Assembly: GCA_027574665.1 (NCBI GenBank)
Contig: CM050652.1
Coordinates: forward strand, 9,032,589 to 9,096,588
Origin: Rhynochetos jubatus
Lineage: Eukaryota > Chordata > Aves > Eurypygiformes > Rhynochetidae
Direction: 5' to 3'
Length of the DNA stretch: 64,000 bases
The number at the start of each line of letters is the position of its first letter. Position 1 is the first letter of the stretch. Under the pieces are notes generated by a model. It was not told where the DNA came from. It worked only from the letters and a program-made list of their open reading frames with translations, and did not search any database. The position numbers were made by a program, and so were the translations under genes. Shown in pieces: positions 24,623 through 37,435 of the stretch.

Positions 24623-27600
24623 ATCTTAAGACAGGTTATGCTGATTTTTTTATTTTTTTTTAACTTTAAATTTAAATTAATTGTTCTCCAGAGGCTTGCA
24701 ACTTCCTCAGGGACTTTGGAGTTCATCTAATGAGGTTTTTCAGAATTTCTGTCTCGCTAGTATCTTCATTTCTCTCTTCTCTCTACGTCTTCCAACTTCT
24801 CCTCCCTCATCTTGATGTTTGAGTGACAACCTTGGGGTGTGAGGGAGGAAAAGTATAATGGTTACATCTTCTTTTCTTCTTTCATTTTTCCTTTTACCTC
24901 TACTGCCCTTGTCTTAACTTTGAAAGCCATTAGGGTGTCATCATTTTAATTCTTCGGCACAAATTCAGAGTTCTGCATGGTACTGCCATGTTTGCTGAAA
25001 GGCATTTCTATTTGCCAGCAAATTGTTTACTAGCTTATGAATATGCCAGCCCTTGTTGAAACTGTCAGGTGTTCTAAACACACATGGAAGTGGTCCCTAT
25101 CTTACTGATTTCTTTTCAGTTCCCTTTTCTCTGAAATACATGGTGTTCTACCAGGTTTGTGGAATTTTCTCAAAAACTCACAACTGAGTTACATTGTTGA
25201 AGATTTGTGAGATGGTATCAAGACTACATAGATTCTTGATATCAAAAAATCTGGACTGGCTAATAAGACATATAAGTATTCACAAATAAATATACATTTC
25301 TACTTGAATACAGAATAACAATATTAGATATTAAATATTGAACTTCATATAGGTTACTAATTTCTCCCTGATTTTAGAGCATCAGCTTTATTCACAGAAT
25401 GGTGACCAGACCTTTACACTTTTAGTTAGTGACCATGTTGTCTTGTACATAGCCAAAACACTGGTGTATCAACACTGTTTTGGACACAAATGGAAATCAC
25501 ACCACCATACTGGCTGCTACGAAGAAAGTTAACTCCACCCTAGACAGACCCAGTATGGGCAGTAATTAAACAAGCCAATTACCAAATATTCACAAAATTT
25601 GAAATATTAGTGGTAAGTGGTCAAGTACTGTCAAGAAGTACAAACAACTGAAAAGTGCTGCAGGATAAATATTGCAAAAAGTTTAAGGGAATAAATATGA
25701 TCCTGCATGAAACATATGCAAGTATTTTCATGTATTTCCCTGACACCCTTCCTGACTTAAATAAGTAATGCTGTAAGAGTAGATACATAAGAATAGACAT
25801 TGGCTTGCCTACTACAGTGCCTGGCCAGAAAGTCTTCACGTTTGGAGAAGCATGATGAACAGGAATTCTGTAGAAGATGGAAATTCTCTGGCATTAATTA
25901 GCTGACATTACTAAGCAAGATTAGCTTCTGCATTAGGTATGGGCCAAGTAAACACTTTCAAAATGAATCTTTCTTCTGTAGGCTTTGCTTCAGTAAAGAC
26001 TAGAACTAGCTGAACCAGAAAATAACATTTAAATTCTCATCTCCATATTCTGAAATTGAGATAAAACCCCCATGCTTCTAAAATTATTTCTTGGTTACCA
26101 CTAATCTTTTTAAAGGTAGAAAGTTCCTATTTCATGATAAGTGTGTTCAGTTAAAATTCATAAGCTGAACAATATTTCCTGAAACTGAAGTAGTAGCAAG
26201 TTCAGTACAACTAAAGTCCTGAGGTCATTAAAAAGTAGTATCAAAAAAGGGTAACAGTATATTAACTCTGTTTATACTCTTAAACTTGTGAAATATAAAT
26301 GAATTCTTGATCCATTTAATGTGAGTAGATGAAGAAAGAATGTTGTATTATGCAAATTCATAACTTTGTCCACAGTCTTGGTGTATCTTTAAACAGCATA
26401 TTGTCTTTATGCTGACCTTTCCAGAAGAAACTATTGGAAGATATTGGAAGTGATAAAGTTCATTGCGAGTACTGAAACATTGAGATGCATTCATAAGCTT
26501 TTCTATGGAAGTATTCCTTTGTGATGATAATTCTTACCAGCCATAAAAAATCACCAAGCACAACTCCAACTCTGTGCCTAACACTGCATAGGTGCACTGT
26601 CAATCATTATGCTCAATACTGGGATTTTGTCATTTTCTACATTTTCTATATGACTAAATCAAGCTCATTAAAATACTGCCAGCTTTTGTAGACAAAAGGA
26701 GGAAATGCTTAATATAGATGCACATAACCCAGGTTAACCCTCATTTAGCTTGTGGGAATAAATCTTTGGGTTTTATCACTTCAAAGAATCATTTTTTGTG
26801 TGTGCTATTGTTTTAAATATGTTGGATACAAAACCCATTTAAACCTATCCAACACTTCAAATATTGACTTTAATGCTTTAATCACTCTCTCAAGACTTGG
26901 CAAGCTAGAGCCTTAAATTCTAAGAGCATGTCCCAGTGGAGACATTAAAGAACTTGCTAGTGGAAATGGGCTATCTAATCTCACATTAAATAGGAAATAT
27001 ATATCTGTATGGAAAGATCCATATGGGAAGTCTAACAAATTGAGGTACTTGTTTATTGGTTAAGAGAAAAATTTCAAGTTCATTCCATCTCATGCAACAC
27101 TTCTAGATTTATATTAATTTGAGGAATACAAGCAATGTTTAACTTTTTTTTTTTTTTTAATTAACAAAATATTTTGATGTTTACATGGCTGAAGTTGGAT
27201 GTATTAAAATACAAGCCTTGGTGGAAATTGTAATCAGAATAGCATGTTTGACCAGAAAGAAGGAAGCAAAAAAAAATATAGTTCATCTGTTACAATCTAC
27301 CAGTTTTATATTGCCAGTATCACATCTAGAAAAATAACAATGAATTATGCTTAATATGTAATCTAAACTTGGACACTGTCTAGTCTGATGGCTTAATTCA
27401 AATAAATGTTTGTGAGTCCTATCTGCCAAGAAGACATTTGTCAAAGCCTTATGCCCATATAAATATTCATCTCGGACCTTATAATTTCACCTGTGTACAA
27501 ATAAATAAATCATTGTTTGAGAGTAGAAAACAGGAATTGTTCATCCAAACCATTCATTTTTTGCCGTTAGACCAGGCAACAGAGTTCTGAAAGGAATCTT

Positions 27601-28380
27601 CTCTTTGTTAAAAGAAAACAGACTTTTTTTTTTTTCTTTGATGTTATAATAGTAGACTGTGTTTATTAGATGTTATTCAGGAGTTTAATACAATAGATCT
27701 TCTCAATACATCCAGGAAATTTTGTTCTTATTGAAAAGCTACCAACTTTAATAACTTGGCTGACCACTCTGAGACTTTGTGTTCAAGCTCTGGTTTGTAC
27801 ACTGCACAGATATCAGTAGTTACACTCATCATTGTTATTGATACCTATCAGTTCTTGGTAAATTTTAATGCTTTTATTTCTACTGGATATGGCTTAAAAT
27901 CATAGTTTTCTTGATGTTGATTTTATATGTTTTGAGTTTAAGGATTCCTATTATTTATGCAGAGGGGAAGTAAGTATATGATACAACTGAGAGAATCTAC
28001 TCATCAAAATCTGTGGCTGGTCACCTGAGATTCTCTTTGAAGAAAGCAGAGTTAGCAGAGGTATGTTTCATCACATCTTAAAATAGATGTCAAAAATAGG
28101 TCAAGTGTGTCACACCCTGGAAGTGCTTATTTCTGTCTATTGACATTTGCTAACTGAGCTATTGATGTCTGTCGCAGAAATCCTAGTGCAAGTGTTTATA
28201 GTTTCTCTGTCAGATGTGATCAGGAACTTGAACATAGCACTCAAGTGATCGAAGAAACATTCCTGAAGCCTCTGCTCCAAACCTGTCCAGCTACTGAAGA
28301 GCTCTATTTATTTCACAATGGAAATTTTACAAGAATCATTTTAGGGCAATAATAATATTAATTTTATTTTCTCTCACTAG
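24623..28380. other. Repeat-poor, CpG-poor non-coding stretch
   Basis: I see no gene, RNA or mobile element. By eye there is one CpG between 26041 and 27041. A 15-base T run lies at 27144-27158. The longest frame is about 72 codons, at 25621-25839 on the minus strand. Confidence 0.65.
27144..27158. repeat. T15 homopolymer
   Basis: There are fifteen consecutive T. It lies in AT-rich sequence, not at the 3' end of any recognisable retrotransposon. Confidence 0.9.
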
Positions 28381-28570
28381 GGATGCTAATTGCACGTGCA
28401 GGAGGGGCACAGGTTTATGTGTGCTGACTGCGAACTAATGAGCGGGAAATGAATCCTGGCATGAGTACTAATGAGGAAGAAGTTCACATTTTCTCAGTGG
28501 TACAGGCTGGACAAAGTAATGAATGAAATGTTGGGTGATGATGTGTTCTGTCTGGTGTAATCATGGGTAA
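28381..28570. promoter_or_regulatory. Candidate conserved regulatory patch with TAAT cores
   Basis: In about 190 bases there are five TAAT homeodomain cores: GCTAATTGC, ACTAATGAG at 28434-28442, ACTAATGAG again at 28467-28475, AGTAATGAATG and GTAATCATG. There is also a ten-base palindrome TGCACGTGCA (28391-28400) containing the CACGTG E-box. Such clusters are typical of developmental enhancers, but TAAT is frequent in AT-rich DNA. Without cross-species alignment this is a guess about function. Confidence 0.25.
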
Positions 28571-28590
28571 AAAAAAAAATAAACCAAAAC

Positions 28591-29499
28591 CAAACAGGTC
28601 AAAAAAGCCAGAGGAGGGCTCAAAGAGGGCTGAATTCCTTAAAGTACTAAAAAGGTAAATGATACTTAGTTAAACTGAAGAGAGAGGATATTAGTTAGAG
28701 AGGGAAAAAAAAGTAATTGTTTTAGGGGAAATCAAAGTAGGATGAATGAAGAGAAATCACAAGTGAGAGAAGGTCAAGTGATTCTTTCTGCGAGTTCCAG
28801 AGTTGTTGATAATTGACAGTTCTTGGATTCAAACCCACAGTTTTGCTATATTTGATCTTAAGATAACCCCAATAGTATGGAAGGAGTTTCATAAATGTAT
28901 CTGGGAATACTTATCTCACCTCATGAAAACAATACCTATTTGTAAGTGATAACAAGTTCGTATCTGTAGAGTAGGGGAGAAATAAGGTGTGGAAAAATGA
29001 CTCATTTCCAAATGCGATAAGAAAATAAAGTAGTGTTTAGATTAGCAGGTGTGTCTGACAGCTAACTTCAGTTTATATGCCCAAAAGATTTGGAAAACCT
29101 GGGGTGGGGGTGGGAAAAAGCATGAAACATTAATAAAAATAGAATTGTTGTCATTCTGAGATATAATTTACTTCTGTTAAGGAGGTAATACACATCATGT
29201 CTTGTTTCAAGCAAACCCTATGGATGTAGATAAATTAGATCCAGTAGCAATTAAACCACTACCTCTGGAACACTGTGCATTTTTAGGGGTGTAACAAAGG
29301 GTAAGGAAAAAAATAAATTTATTAGACTATATGAGTAAGAAAGAAAAGGAGAAAAAATTGAATTCATATATTTTGTTTATCCCGTGTTAAAAATAATAGT
29401 ATCAGGACATGGGATACGTGACTATCGTAGTTTAGCAATTACTGTCTGGCACCTAACAGAAATTATTGTCTAGACCATAATGGATATTATTAGCCCACC
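28591..29499. other. Non-coding stretch, no gene seen
   Basis: This is an AT-rich, purine-rich stretch with no recognisable element. Short A runs and a G-rich patch at 29100-29115 are the only compositional features. Confidence 0.6.
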
Positions 29500-29680
29500 T
29501 CCAGTTGTGAGATTATAAATTATTTGTGAAGATCTCTAAGCTGATTTGCATTGCCTCACATCTGAAACAGGATAAGCACAAATATGTAGACATTATTGTG
29601 AATGTGCAGTAACTCAGCTTGCCTAAATCCTAATTAGGCTGTCAGGTCATTGAGCCATTAGATCTACATACATCCAGATG
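29500..29680. promoter_or_regulatory. Weak candidate regulatory patch
   Basis: The sequence includes CCTAATTAGG (29628-29637), a perfect palindrome that fits paired homeodomain binding, and GAGCCATTAGATC nearby. The evidence is motif-level only and compatible with chance in AT-rich DNA. Confidence 0.15.
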
Positions 29681-32600
29681 CATACAGGAGTATGGAGGAT
29701 TTCTTCCAGGAGGCTGGAAAATGTAATCTTTATTACCCCCAGCAACAACTTTATAAGCTGGTTAGGACAACTTTCTCATTCCAAAACAACATGATTTTTG
29801 AAGACAGTAACAAAGAAAACTCACATTGACAAAAGGCAGATAGTCCAGTTTCTGGGAAGTTACATTTTCCTGCCAGAACGAATTTAGTCCCATCAGATAA
29901 AAATCACACATTTCTAAAATATTGTATGAATCTGAAATCCTGAAGTGTTCATTTCTTGGTTTTGTTTTTTTTCTCCTTATTCACAAAACCCTGATGTACA
30001 GGGAAACATGTATTGAACGTTTCATTTACGAAAATAATGGTGCAATTGGCCAAAACTAAGCATTTTGCTGAACAGTTGCACCTCTCTTCAAGGAAGACCA
30101 TCCCCGAAGACAAAGAATCGTAAAAAATCATGAAAGACTGAGCAAATACAGACTCTGTTCCTGAAAACTGAGGTTCAGAGTCACTGGACTTCTCACTGTA
30201 AATCGGAGAGTTTAGCCCAGCTAAAGGTCTGGGACTTCACCTGTTCAGGGATTACAGCCTACCAGATGAATCCCTTTTCAAAAGGAGTGCATGGAAGCTG
30301 TGGCTTGCCTGGTTTTTTACAGGTAGAGGGAGCCTAGGAATAATTCCCTTATCTCTTGCTTGGTGTTAGTAAAATGGTGATTATACTGGAAATGGTTCAA
30401 AAGGCTCTGAGATCAACGAACCCTCCTGAATTAATGCTGTTAAGTGAATGTTCCAACAAGTTCTGAAGAAAAACCTGAAATATTTCAGGCTCCGGGCCTT
30501 TCAGATCATAGTATCATCATTTATAAATTTATTTCCAATATAAATTAACCAGTTTATTTTACACACAAGTGTCCATTTAGAAAGAGAAACAAGAAGGTGT
30601 TCTGATTGTTCAACAGCCAATAGATTTATCTGCTCCCAGCAGAGTCTCTTTGGTGTTGATACACCACTCCTGTGACTAGATGGGGAGCAAAAAATTACCT
30701 GTTTCAAGAAAATGTTGTTGGTGTTGTGTACTCACGAAAGATGGGACTTCGTTAAGGAAACATGCTAGTTTCCAATATGCAGTCACCAGCATGGCATGTT
30801 TTTTCCTTTAAATCTGTTGCAGTTAAACATGAGCCTGCTTGGCAACCTATAGAAGAATCTACGTGAAAAGATGCAATCTGTTCCAGTTACAGTAATCTGC
30901 AGTGATTATTTCATAATTCAGAACTGTGGAGGCGTTAAATACATACCTGAACCATTAACATCCTGAAAGTGTATAAACAACTTCACTGTCAGGGATTCTC
31001 TTTCCCACAAAGATTTATCATGGTATTAAAATTCACACCTGAGTCTGCAGGGTAGGGATGTTAACAGCTGAATTGGAATAAAATATACTCTAGATAGAGT
31101 TCATCCTATTAGACTGACTTGTCAGAATTAGTTTCACTTTGTATTCTTTCCATAGAGCTCGATGAATGCAAGGAATGCATTAAATGAAACTTGATTCTTT
31201 GTGTTTTAAGCATAGAACTGAGTACAAATAAACTATTCCAATAAATGTACAGCTATATTTTCCATAATGTAATGGCATTTTACATAGTTATCAGCTGCCA
31301 ATGATGTTTTAAGAAACCACATTTTTGAAAGTCAGACTACGTGTGTACATGGAATATATCTGGCAGCCTCAGAGAAAGCCTGTCACACTAAACAAGTTAT
31401 TTTTCTGTGAGTTATCTGATAAGTGCCCCATATCCCTGCAGAGGTCTCATGTGAATCCTTAAAAAATGTAAGAAAATCTCACTATGATCACAATATGGTC
31501 CTGGATGTTTTGTAAAGCCAACAACTCTTCCAGCCAACTTAATATTCCAGCCCTGGGAGGGACTCCTCCCTGTGTTTCTCAAATTCCAATATAATCACCA
31601 GTTTTATACCAGAAATCCCATGGAAGAGGCCCAATTGGAATGTGTGCATTTTAGAAAACTGTATGATTTTTTTAAGACGTCTTTTTGTAGCTCTGTTTAG
31701 TGGAATTGAGTCAAACCTCAACCTTACAAGTACGGAAATACTTTCCTTCCCAACCTGTCAAAATCTGGTCACTTGTTCACCATCAGAAAGAATGTATTCA
31801 TATTCCTTTCAATGCTGCCTCTCATGCCACATCCACAAGGACATCTCTTTAACTTTCAAATCATTCCCTAAAATTGCTCCCTGGGCTCCTTATAAATAAG
31901 CAAACTAACATCAAGCTAAGATCATTGACCACTATTAGTGATCACCAGACTGACCAGTATTATCTCATTTCCTTAAAAGTCCTTGGCTACCTATCTATAG
32001 CTGTTTCACCCACAAATCTATTTTTCATCCTTTGGTGGTGTGGGTTCAGGATGCAGTGTATCTCCTTTCTTCATACAATGTAGATACCATGGCAGTTTCA
32101 AAAAATAGACGTGGCATGGAATTTTGATCAAGATTATTATAGTTACATGAAAGGTACTTACATGTGAGATAGATTTTTTTTTTTTTTTTTAAATTTAGTG
32201 ACAATATAGTCAACACAATCAATGGAATTTACTGAATGGTTCAACTCACCTTTAAAGAGACACATAAAGTCCCAGCATCCTAGGCTAGGCAACTGAAGGC
32301 ATTTGAAGTGCTTTAGAGTATTCAGGATAAACAGACAGAACTAGCAGGTATGACACACTCCAGTGATCTTCTGAAGCAACACTTTAGGCTGTTTCATATG
32401 ACACTGGAGTTCTAAACTGCATCCTTAGCCTGAAACTGAATTCCACATTTGGCATCTAGAGGGTAGTCTAGACTATTTAAATTTTGTCTGTCACTAATAC
32501 AGGGAGCCAAGGTATCTGTGGCACACCATTTGGAAAGTTCATGTGAGTCATGACCTACCCAGAACTCATTAAAATTAGTTCAATTCAGATGTATATCCAA

Positions 32601-33639
32601 ATTTTTCCTTTTCTCTGGACAGTTTCTTGAGGTTGTACAGAAGGCATATCTCTTCATTTGCTGGTCCATAGTCTGGCAACCTTTATACTTCTAAAACCAT
32701 TCAATTCCAGTGTGTAACACCTGACCCCAAGGTCTAGTGGAAAGACAAAACATATGTTTGCAGTACTCAGAACTGTTTCTATGGTTGAGTCCCATAGTCT
32801 AGGGCCTACGTCTGTGCTTTTTGACTGTTTTCTATTTCTCATGCTTTTACCTAAAACACCTAATGTTTTAGAAGCTGAGATGCTCACATCATACAGTCTG
32901 CAGAACTGGGACCTGTGAGTCCCTGAAACTGAGTCATTGATATGTTAGGGCGGATATTTCTGTGGATGCTATTGCTGTTCTTCTGAATATCCTCCTGGTT
33001 AGACCACTGACCTCATGTATAGGTAAAGGGTACCAGCTGGAAAAGTCACCAGTATCTTTCCTTCCAGAAGAGACCACTTTCTGAAAGACTACTGAAGAAG
33101 ACTTATTGTGATCCATCTGGTGGTTAAACTGGTAGTGATCTAGTAACTGTTCTTTAAAACACACTTGCTACAGGACTGTAGTCTAAATTTAGCATAGTGA
33201 ATGTTTTTGTTCAAAGGCTGTGCTAGTCAACAATTTCCAGTGCTGGAAAATATTATAAAGATGACTGGGAACAGCAGGCTGTCTGTTTTTTCCAACAGCA
33301 TTAGAAATTACCAGCTCTGAAATGAGACCCAGGCTCCTGGTTAGCCTGGAAATGAAATAAAAACCACCTATTTCTCCAATACAGATCTTGAATTCATTCT
33401 GGCTTCTGGTTGGAAACATAATTCATTTCCCTTTAATTTTTATATTCTTGAAAGGTTTTTTGATTAAAACTGGGAGGTGATGTGACAGGAGAATGCCAAC
33501 TTTGTTCTGCTTGTTTCTTGAGAACAAGAAAACCAGTTCCCTGACAGGGGCTTCTTCATATGAAAAGGTCTGTAAGTTTGAGAGGAGAGGGGGGAGAAGG
33601 CATGAGGTAATAGGCGAGAAGAGAGAGAGAAAGGAGGAG
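29681..33639. other. Repeat-poor non-coding stretch, no gene seen
   Basis: I see no gene or transposon. The frames here (60-85 codons) occur on both strands without recognisable similarity. A T17 run lies at 32174-32190. Immediately before the next CR1 tail there is a purine-rich GA tract at about 33570-33640. Confidence 0.65.
32174..32190. repeat. T17 homopolymer
   Basis: Seventeen consecutive T are followed by AAATTTAG. No adjoining SINE or LINE body is recognisable. Confidence 0.9.
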
Positions 33640-33721
33640 GTCCCTGCCCATGGCAGGGGGGTTGGAACTAGATGATCTTTAATGTCCCTTGCACCTAAAC
33701 CATTCTATGATTCTATGATGA
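33640..33721 (+). mobile_element. CR1 LINE, minimal 3' UTR tail
   Basis: Only the last 80 or so bases of a CR1 are present: TCCCTGCCCATGGCAGGGG, GTTGGAACTAGATGATCTTT, a short spacer, then CATTCTATGATTCTATGATG. It matches the same region of the copies at 5.3 and 37.9 kb. This is an extreme 5' truncation with no coding sequence left. It abuts a GA-rich tract on its left. Confidence 0.93.
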
Positions 33722-36217
33722 TAAGTAGAAAGAGGAAGCTGAGGACAGAAAGCTATGAAGTGAGGACTAGGGAACTGTTAGGTTGCTGCTTCCAGGATTT
33801 TGTTCTTGCTGAGCTCGTGTCTTGCAGCACTGAATGTATCCTGCACACTATGAAAGGACCAAGTTTGGGAAGGCAAGTAGGGGCAGAAATACTCTCTGGC
33901 CTAACCTCTAGCAGCAGATTGGCTGGGCTGCTGTCATGAGTCAATTTTCAGTGGAGATGGGACAAGTTTGGAGACCAGCTTGAGCATGGACTAGGGGTGA
34001 ACTACAAAAGCCTCAGGTTTTTATAGCAAAGAGCCATGGTAAGAGGTTGTGCAAGGTTTTTAAGGGTGTCTGACTTAGAGACCTTGGCTACACTATTATG
34101 TACAGAAGTGTACAGCTGTTTTGTCTTCACTGGGGGAAACTAATTGAAGTGCCTTTGCTATGTGTTCATAATCAATATTTTTCAGAAATTAAGGTAGCAA
34201 TATTTCAGAGAAAGCTTATGAGATGCACCTCTGTATAAATTCCTACAGTTATTTATCCGACAAGATATAAGTAATTTTTAATATTTGCACAATAGTAGAC
34301 ACACAGATTTAATGAATAGGAAACTTTGAGGTATTCTTACAAAGCATCTTTAAAAAAACCCAAACTCAAATAAATAACAAAAAACCAAACAAACCCCTGT
34401 ATGAGTGTTTCATCTTAACTTATTCCATCCTTGACTAGAGTAAAGGAGAGTATTCTATTTTAGGAACATAGTGTAAGAATAAATCTCTGTTCAAGACAGC
34501 ACTGGAGTAGTTGCTTAATTTCTATTGGCACCTGTGGGACCTAAGCACATGATTCATATTATACAGATGCTTAAGTGCTTCCCTGAATAGGACTGTGACA
34601 CAGTGACCCAGCCCCAAAAGTGTAGGAATGTAGTATATGCAGTCTCTATAATATGCCAGTAACCCAGAAATAAAATGGCTGCTTGTGCCAAAAACATCTC
34701 ATGATATGTAGATTACAGAATGGTACATTGTAGGTTTACTACTGTAATTCATTTTTATCACTGCAATTCAGCTGATTTCCTGAGAGAAAAGGCAAATGGG
34801 ATAGAAGAATCAGCACTCCATGATTCCTCTGTACCTAAAGAGATTTATTCTCAAATAAGCTTAAGAACATTCCTTTTGCATTCTGATAGACAACAAGCAG
34901 CTAGAAGAAAGGCCATGCTATTCCCAGGGCTCTCAAACAGTGGAGAAATTAAAGGATTCCTAAGACACGGATTGAAACTTTGTCAATATTCAGCAGAAAA
35001 TTCTCAAATGTAAATGAAGAAAGGCAGAAATATTTTGGAAGAATAAATTAATTCAGCACCTCCTCAGTTCACTAGGTGAGAAATACCCTCCCATGTAACA
35101 CTGAGGATAAGACACATTTTAAGATTGTTTCTTTATTGATAACAATTTCTTTTGTAAGTGTTTCTAATTTTATAATTAAGAACCTTACTTTTTTGGTTAG
35201 CTGGAATACAACTTGTCTTCATATTAAGTCCAGAATTCAAACTGATTAGATAAATCTGGAGGAGTACATGACACATGTTCAAGCAAAAAAATCGAAATAC
35301 ATCAGTGTTGCAAGTAAGTTTGTTGCAGGGTCTAGAATTTGAAAGGAAATAGGTGATCAAAAGAAATGGTATACTTCTTTAAAAATTCCAGTGTTTGTTT
35401 TAGGTTCTAAAAGAAACAGAAATTGCTCCTAGATGGTATTAGGCGATTCATGATTTTGAACTACATTGTCTCAGGGAAATAAGGCTTGAAGTGCTCTTTG
35501 TATTTGAAAGCGCTGAAGCTGAAAGACTAGGGTTCCAATAAAGACAGACATCTGGAGCTGGAGAAATGATGATAGGTAGATGAAGATGTGCAGGAGATGA
35601 ATTCAGAAGGTGAAGTCCATCTTGTGTAAATGGAGGCAGGGGCTGAAGATGCTTAGAACATGAATTCTGGTTGGAGAACCAAAAAGCGGGAGTGTGACTT
35701 GAATGTAGAGATACCACATGGAAGATGGACGGACCACAGAGGAAGAACTGTCTAGAGATTAAGATGAAAAAGATTATTACCTGCAGGCAGGTACCATTGT
35801 TGTAGACCCTTCCTTTAAGTGCAAAGAAAGCAGAAGCAATTTGTTGCCTTGCAGGTTTGCATCTGGGAAGACAGTTTTGCTGACATGTATTCAGCGTACT
35901 CAAAGACTTCCAGAGGATGAGAGTAGCTCATCACTGTCATTCTATAGAATTCTTGCAATCACCTTGGTTTAAGGAGGCAGTAAAAACAACTCTGTGTCAT
36001 AGAAGTGGACTAGACTGTTACATTCACTCGAAAAACTGCAATCCTGATGAGCCATGAGAGTAGTGACAGCATTAGAATTACTTCAGATCACCTGTTCACA
36101 GACAATGGCATAAACACTTCAGAAAATGGTCCACAAATATTTCCATGGAAAGAAATTCAGCAAAAACATGGTCGTCAAAAGATTGCAAAGGTCTGGAAAG
36201 CATTACCAAGGAAGCTG
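33722..36217. other. Non-coding stretch, no gene supported
   Basis: The longest open frame of the window (151 codons, minus strand, 35448-35903) lies here. Its product resembles nothing I recognise. The plus strand across it is purine-rich, which by itself removes stop codons from the opposite strand. An A-rich patch with CAAA-type units is at 34350-34397. I see no mobile element. Confidence 0.6.
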
Positions 36218-36545
36218 AGTGTGTCACGGATTAGCGAGGGACAGCTTCTTCCTATGGGACACAGGAGATGAAGAGGCTCCTCAGGGTGTCAGGGCAGAAT
36301 ATCTCAACAAGTGCCAGTCCCCCTCAACCAGGAGCAGGGTAGGCAAAGGGGAGCTGGGGCAGCTCCAGCCCTGGGCATCAGACACCTCTATGGGGTTGGG
36401 GATGGGATGAGGCCAGTCTGGGACATTGCACTGTGGGCTGTGGTCAGGATCAGAACAGGGAGGAGGATCAGAGTCAGCCCCATTCTGGGATATCTGTGCA
36501 AGGCAGTGCGGATGGAGCTATCTGTTATTGGTATCTGATTCCCAA
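36218..36545. other. GC-rich insertion-like segment of unknown origin
   Basis: About 325 bases are clearly richer in G and C than the surrounding DNA. They have G-rich words such as GGGGTTGGGGATGGGATGAGG and GGGGAGCTGGGGCAGCTCC. Very few CpG remain (TCACGG, TAGCGAGG, GTGCGG). GAAGCTG stands at both edges (36211-36217 and 36546-36552) and could be a target duplication. I recognise no transposon family. Overlapping frames in several registers (for example 36219-36410 and 36311-36538 plus, 36388-36654 minus) follow from the composition. It might be an unlisted repeat, an old LTR piece or a decayed GC-rich single-copy segment. Confidence 0.4.
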
Positions 36546-36552
36546 GAAGCTG

Positions 36553-37435
36553 TGTGAATGCTACGATGTGTAGCCATGACAACAAGTGTACTCCAAAACA
36601 AAAAGGCCACAACTGAGAATTTCTAATTTTAAGTGTTGAAGAGGATTTAAACAATGGAGTTTAAACTACTCTGTTTAAACTGATTTTCATAGTTCATGTA
36701 TTGAACCTTAATCATGATACAATGATAGAATTGTAATCTAACTGATGATAGACACAGATGACTCTTTCCCATGTTGCTGCCAAATACTCAGTGCTCACTT
36801 AGCATTAATATTCACTACGTTTTCTAATGGGTCTACAGCATATATTATATCTGACTTGCCTAATATTTGAAATAATTGTTTTTTCTTCATGGAAATTAAT
36901 TCCATTTTATGTTGATAAGATGGGCCTACAGGTAAACTTTCTAAGTCCTGTAATCTTCCTTGAAATTACCCCAAAGTTTCACAAATGGTGGAAGTGGGTT
37001 TGATCCCCATCTAGGCCCAAAATCTTGGCTTTGGTTGTCATTTCCTTCTGTAGTTTGATTGCAGTTATATTTGAGTGACAAACATGACTACTGTGTTGCT
37101 TTGTGAATCAAGAAGGATTTTTATTTCTAGGAGTTCTTTCAGCTGCTAACAGAATGTCTAAACAACATGAACAATTTTGTTCTTTCTTACCTTGATATAA
37201 ATTGTGGCAAAGATACTATTTGCATTGTTGTGGCACAGAGCAAAATTTCAAATACTGCAACTGACAGAGAAATAGGTTGTGAATGTCCAGGATGTCTGAT
37301 ATCCATTGTGATGTTCAGTAGGTTGCCCAGTAAAATGTAGGACTGAAGATGCCCTGCATAAATAAAAAGGCACATCATACTCTATCTCATTGTATTTTCT
37401 TGCAAATGCAGATCTGTTGTCTAAGGCAACATGCC
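36553..37435. other. AT-rich non-coding spacer
   Basis: I recognise no gene or element between the GC-rich segment and the next CR1. Frames are at most about 63 codons on the minus strand. Confidence 0.65.

Noticed and set aside
35448-35903. 151-codon minus-strand frame as a gene
   Set aside because: No recognisable domain, no evidence of splicing partners, and the purine bias of the opposite strand explains the lack of stops.
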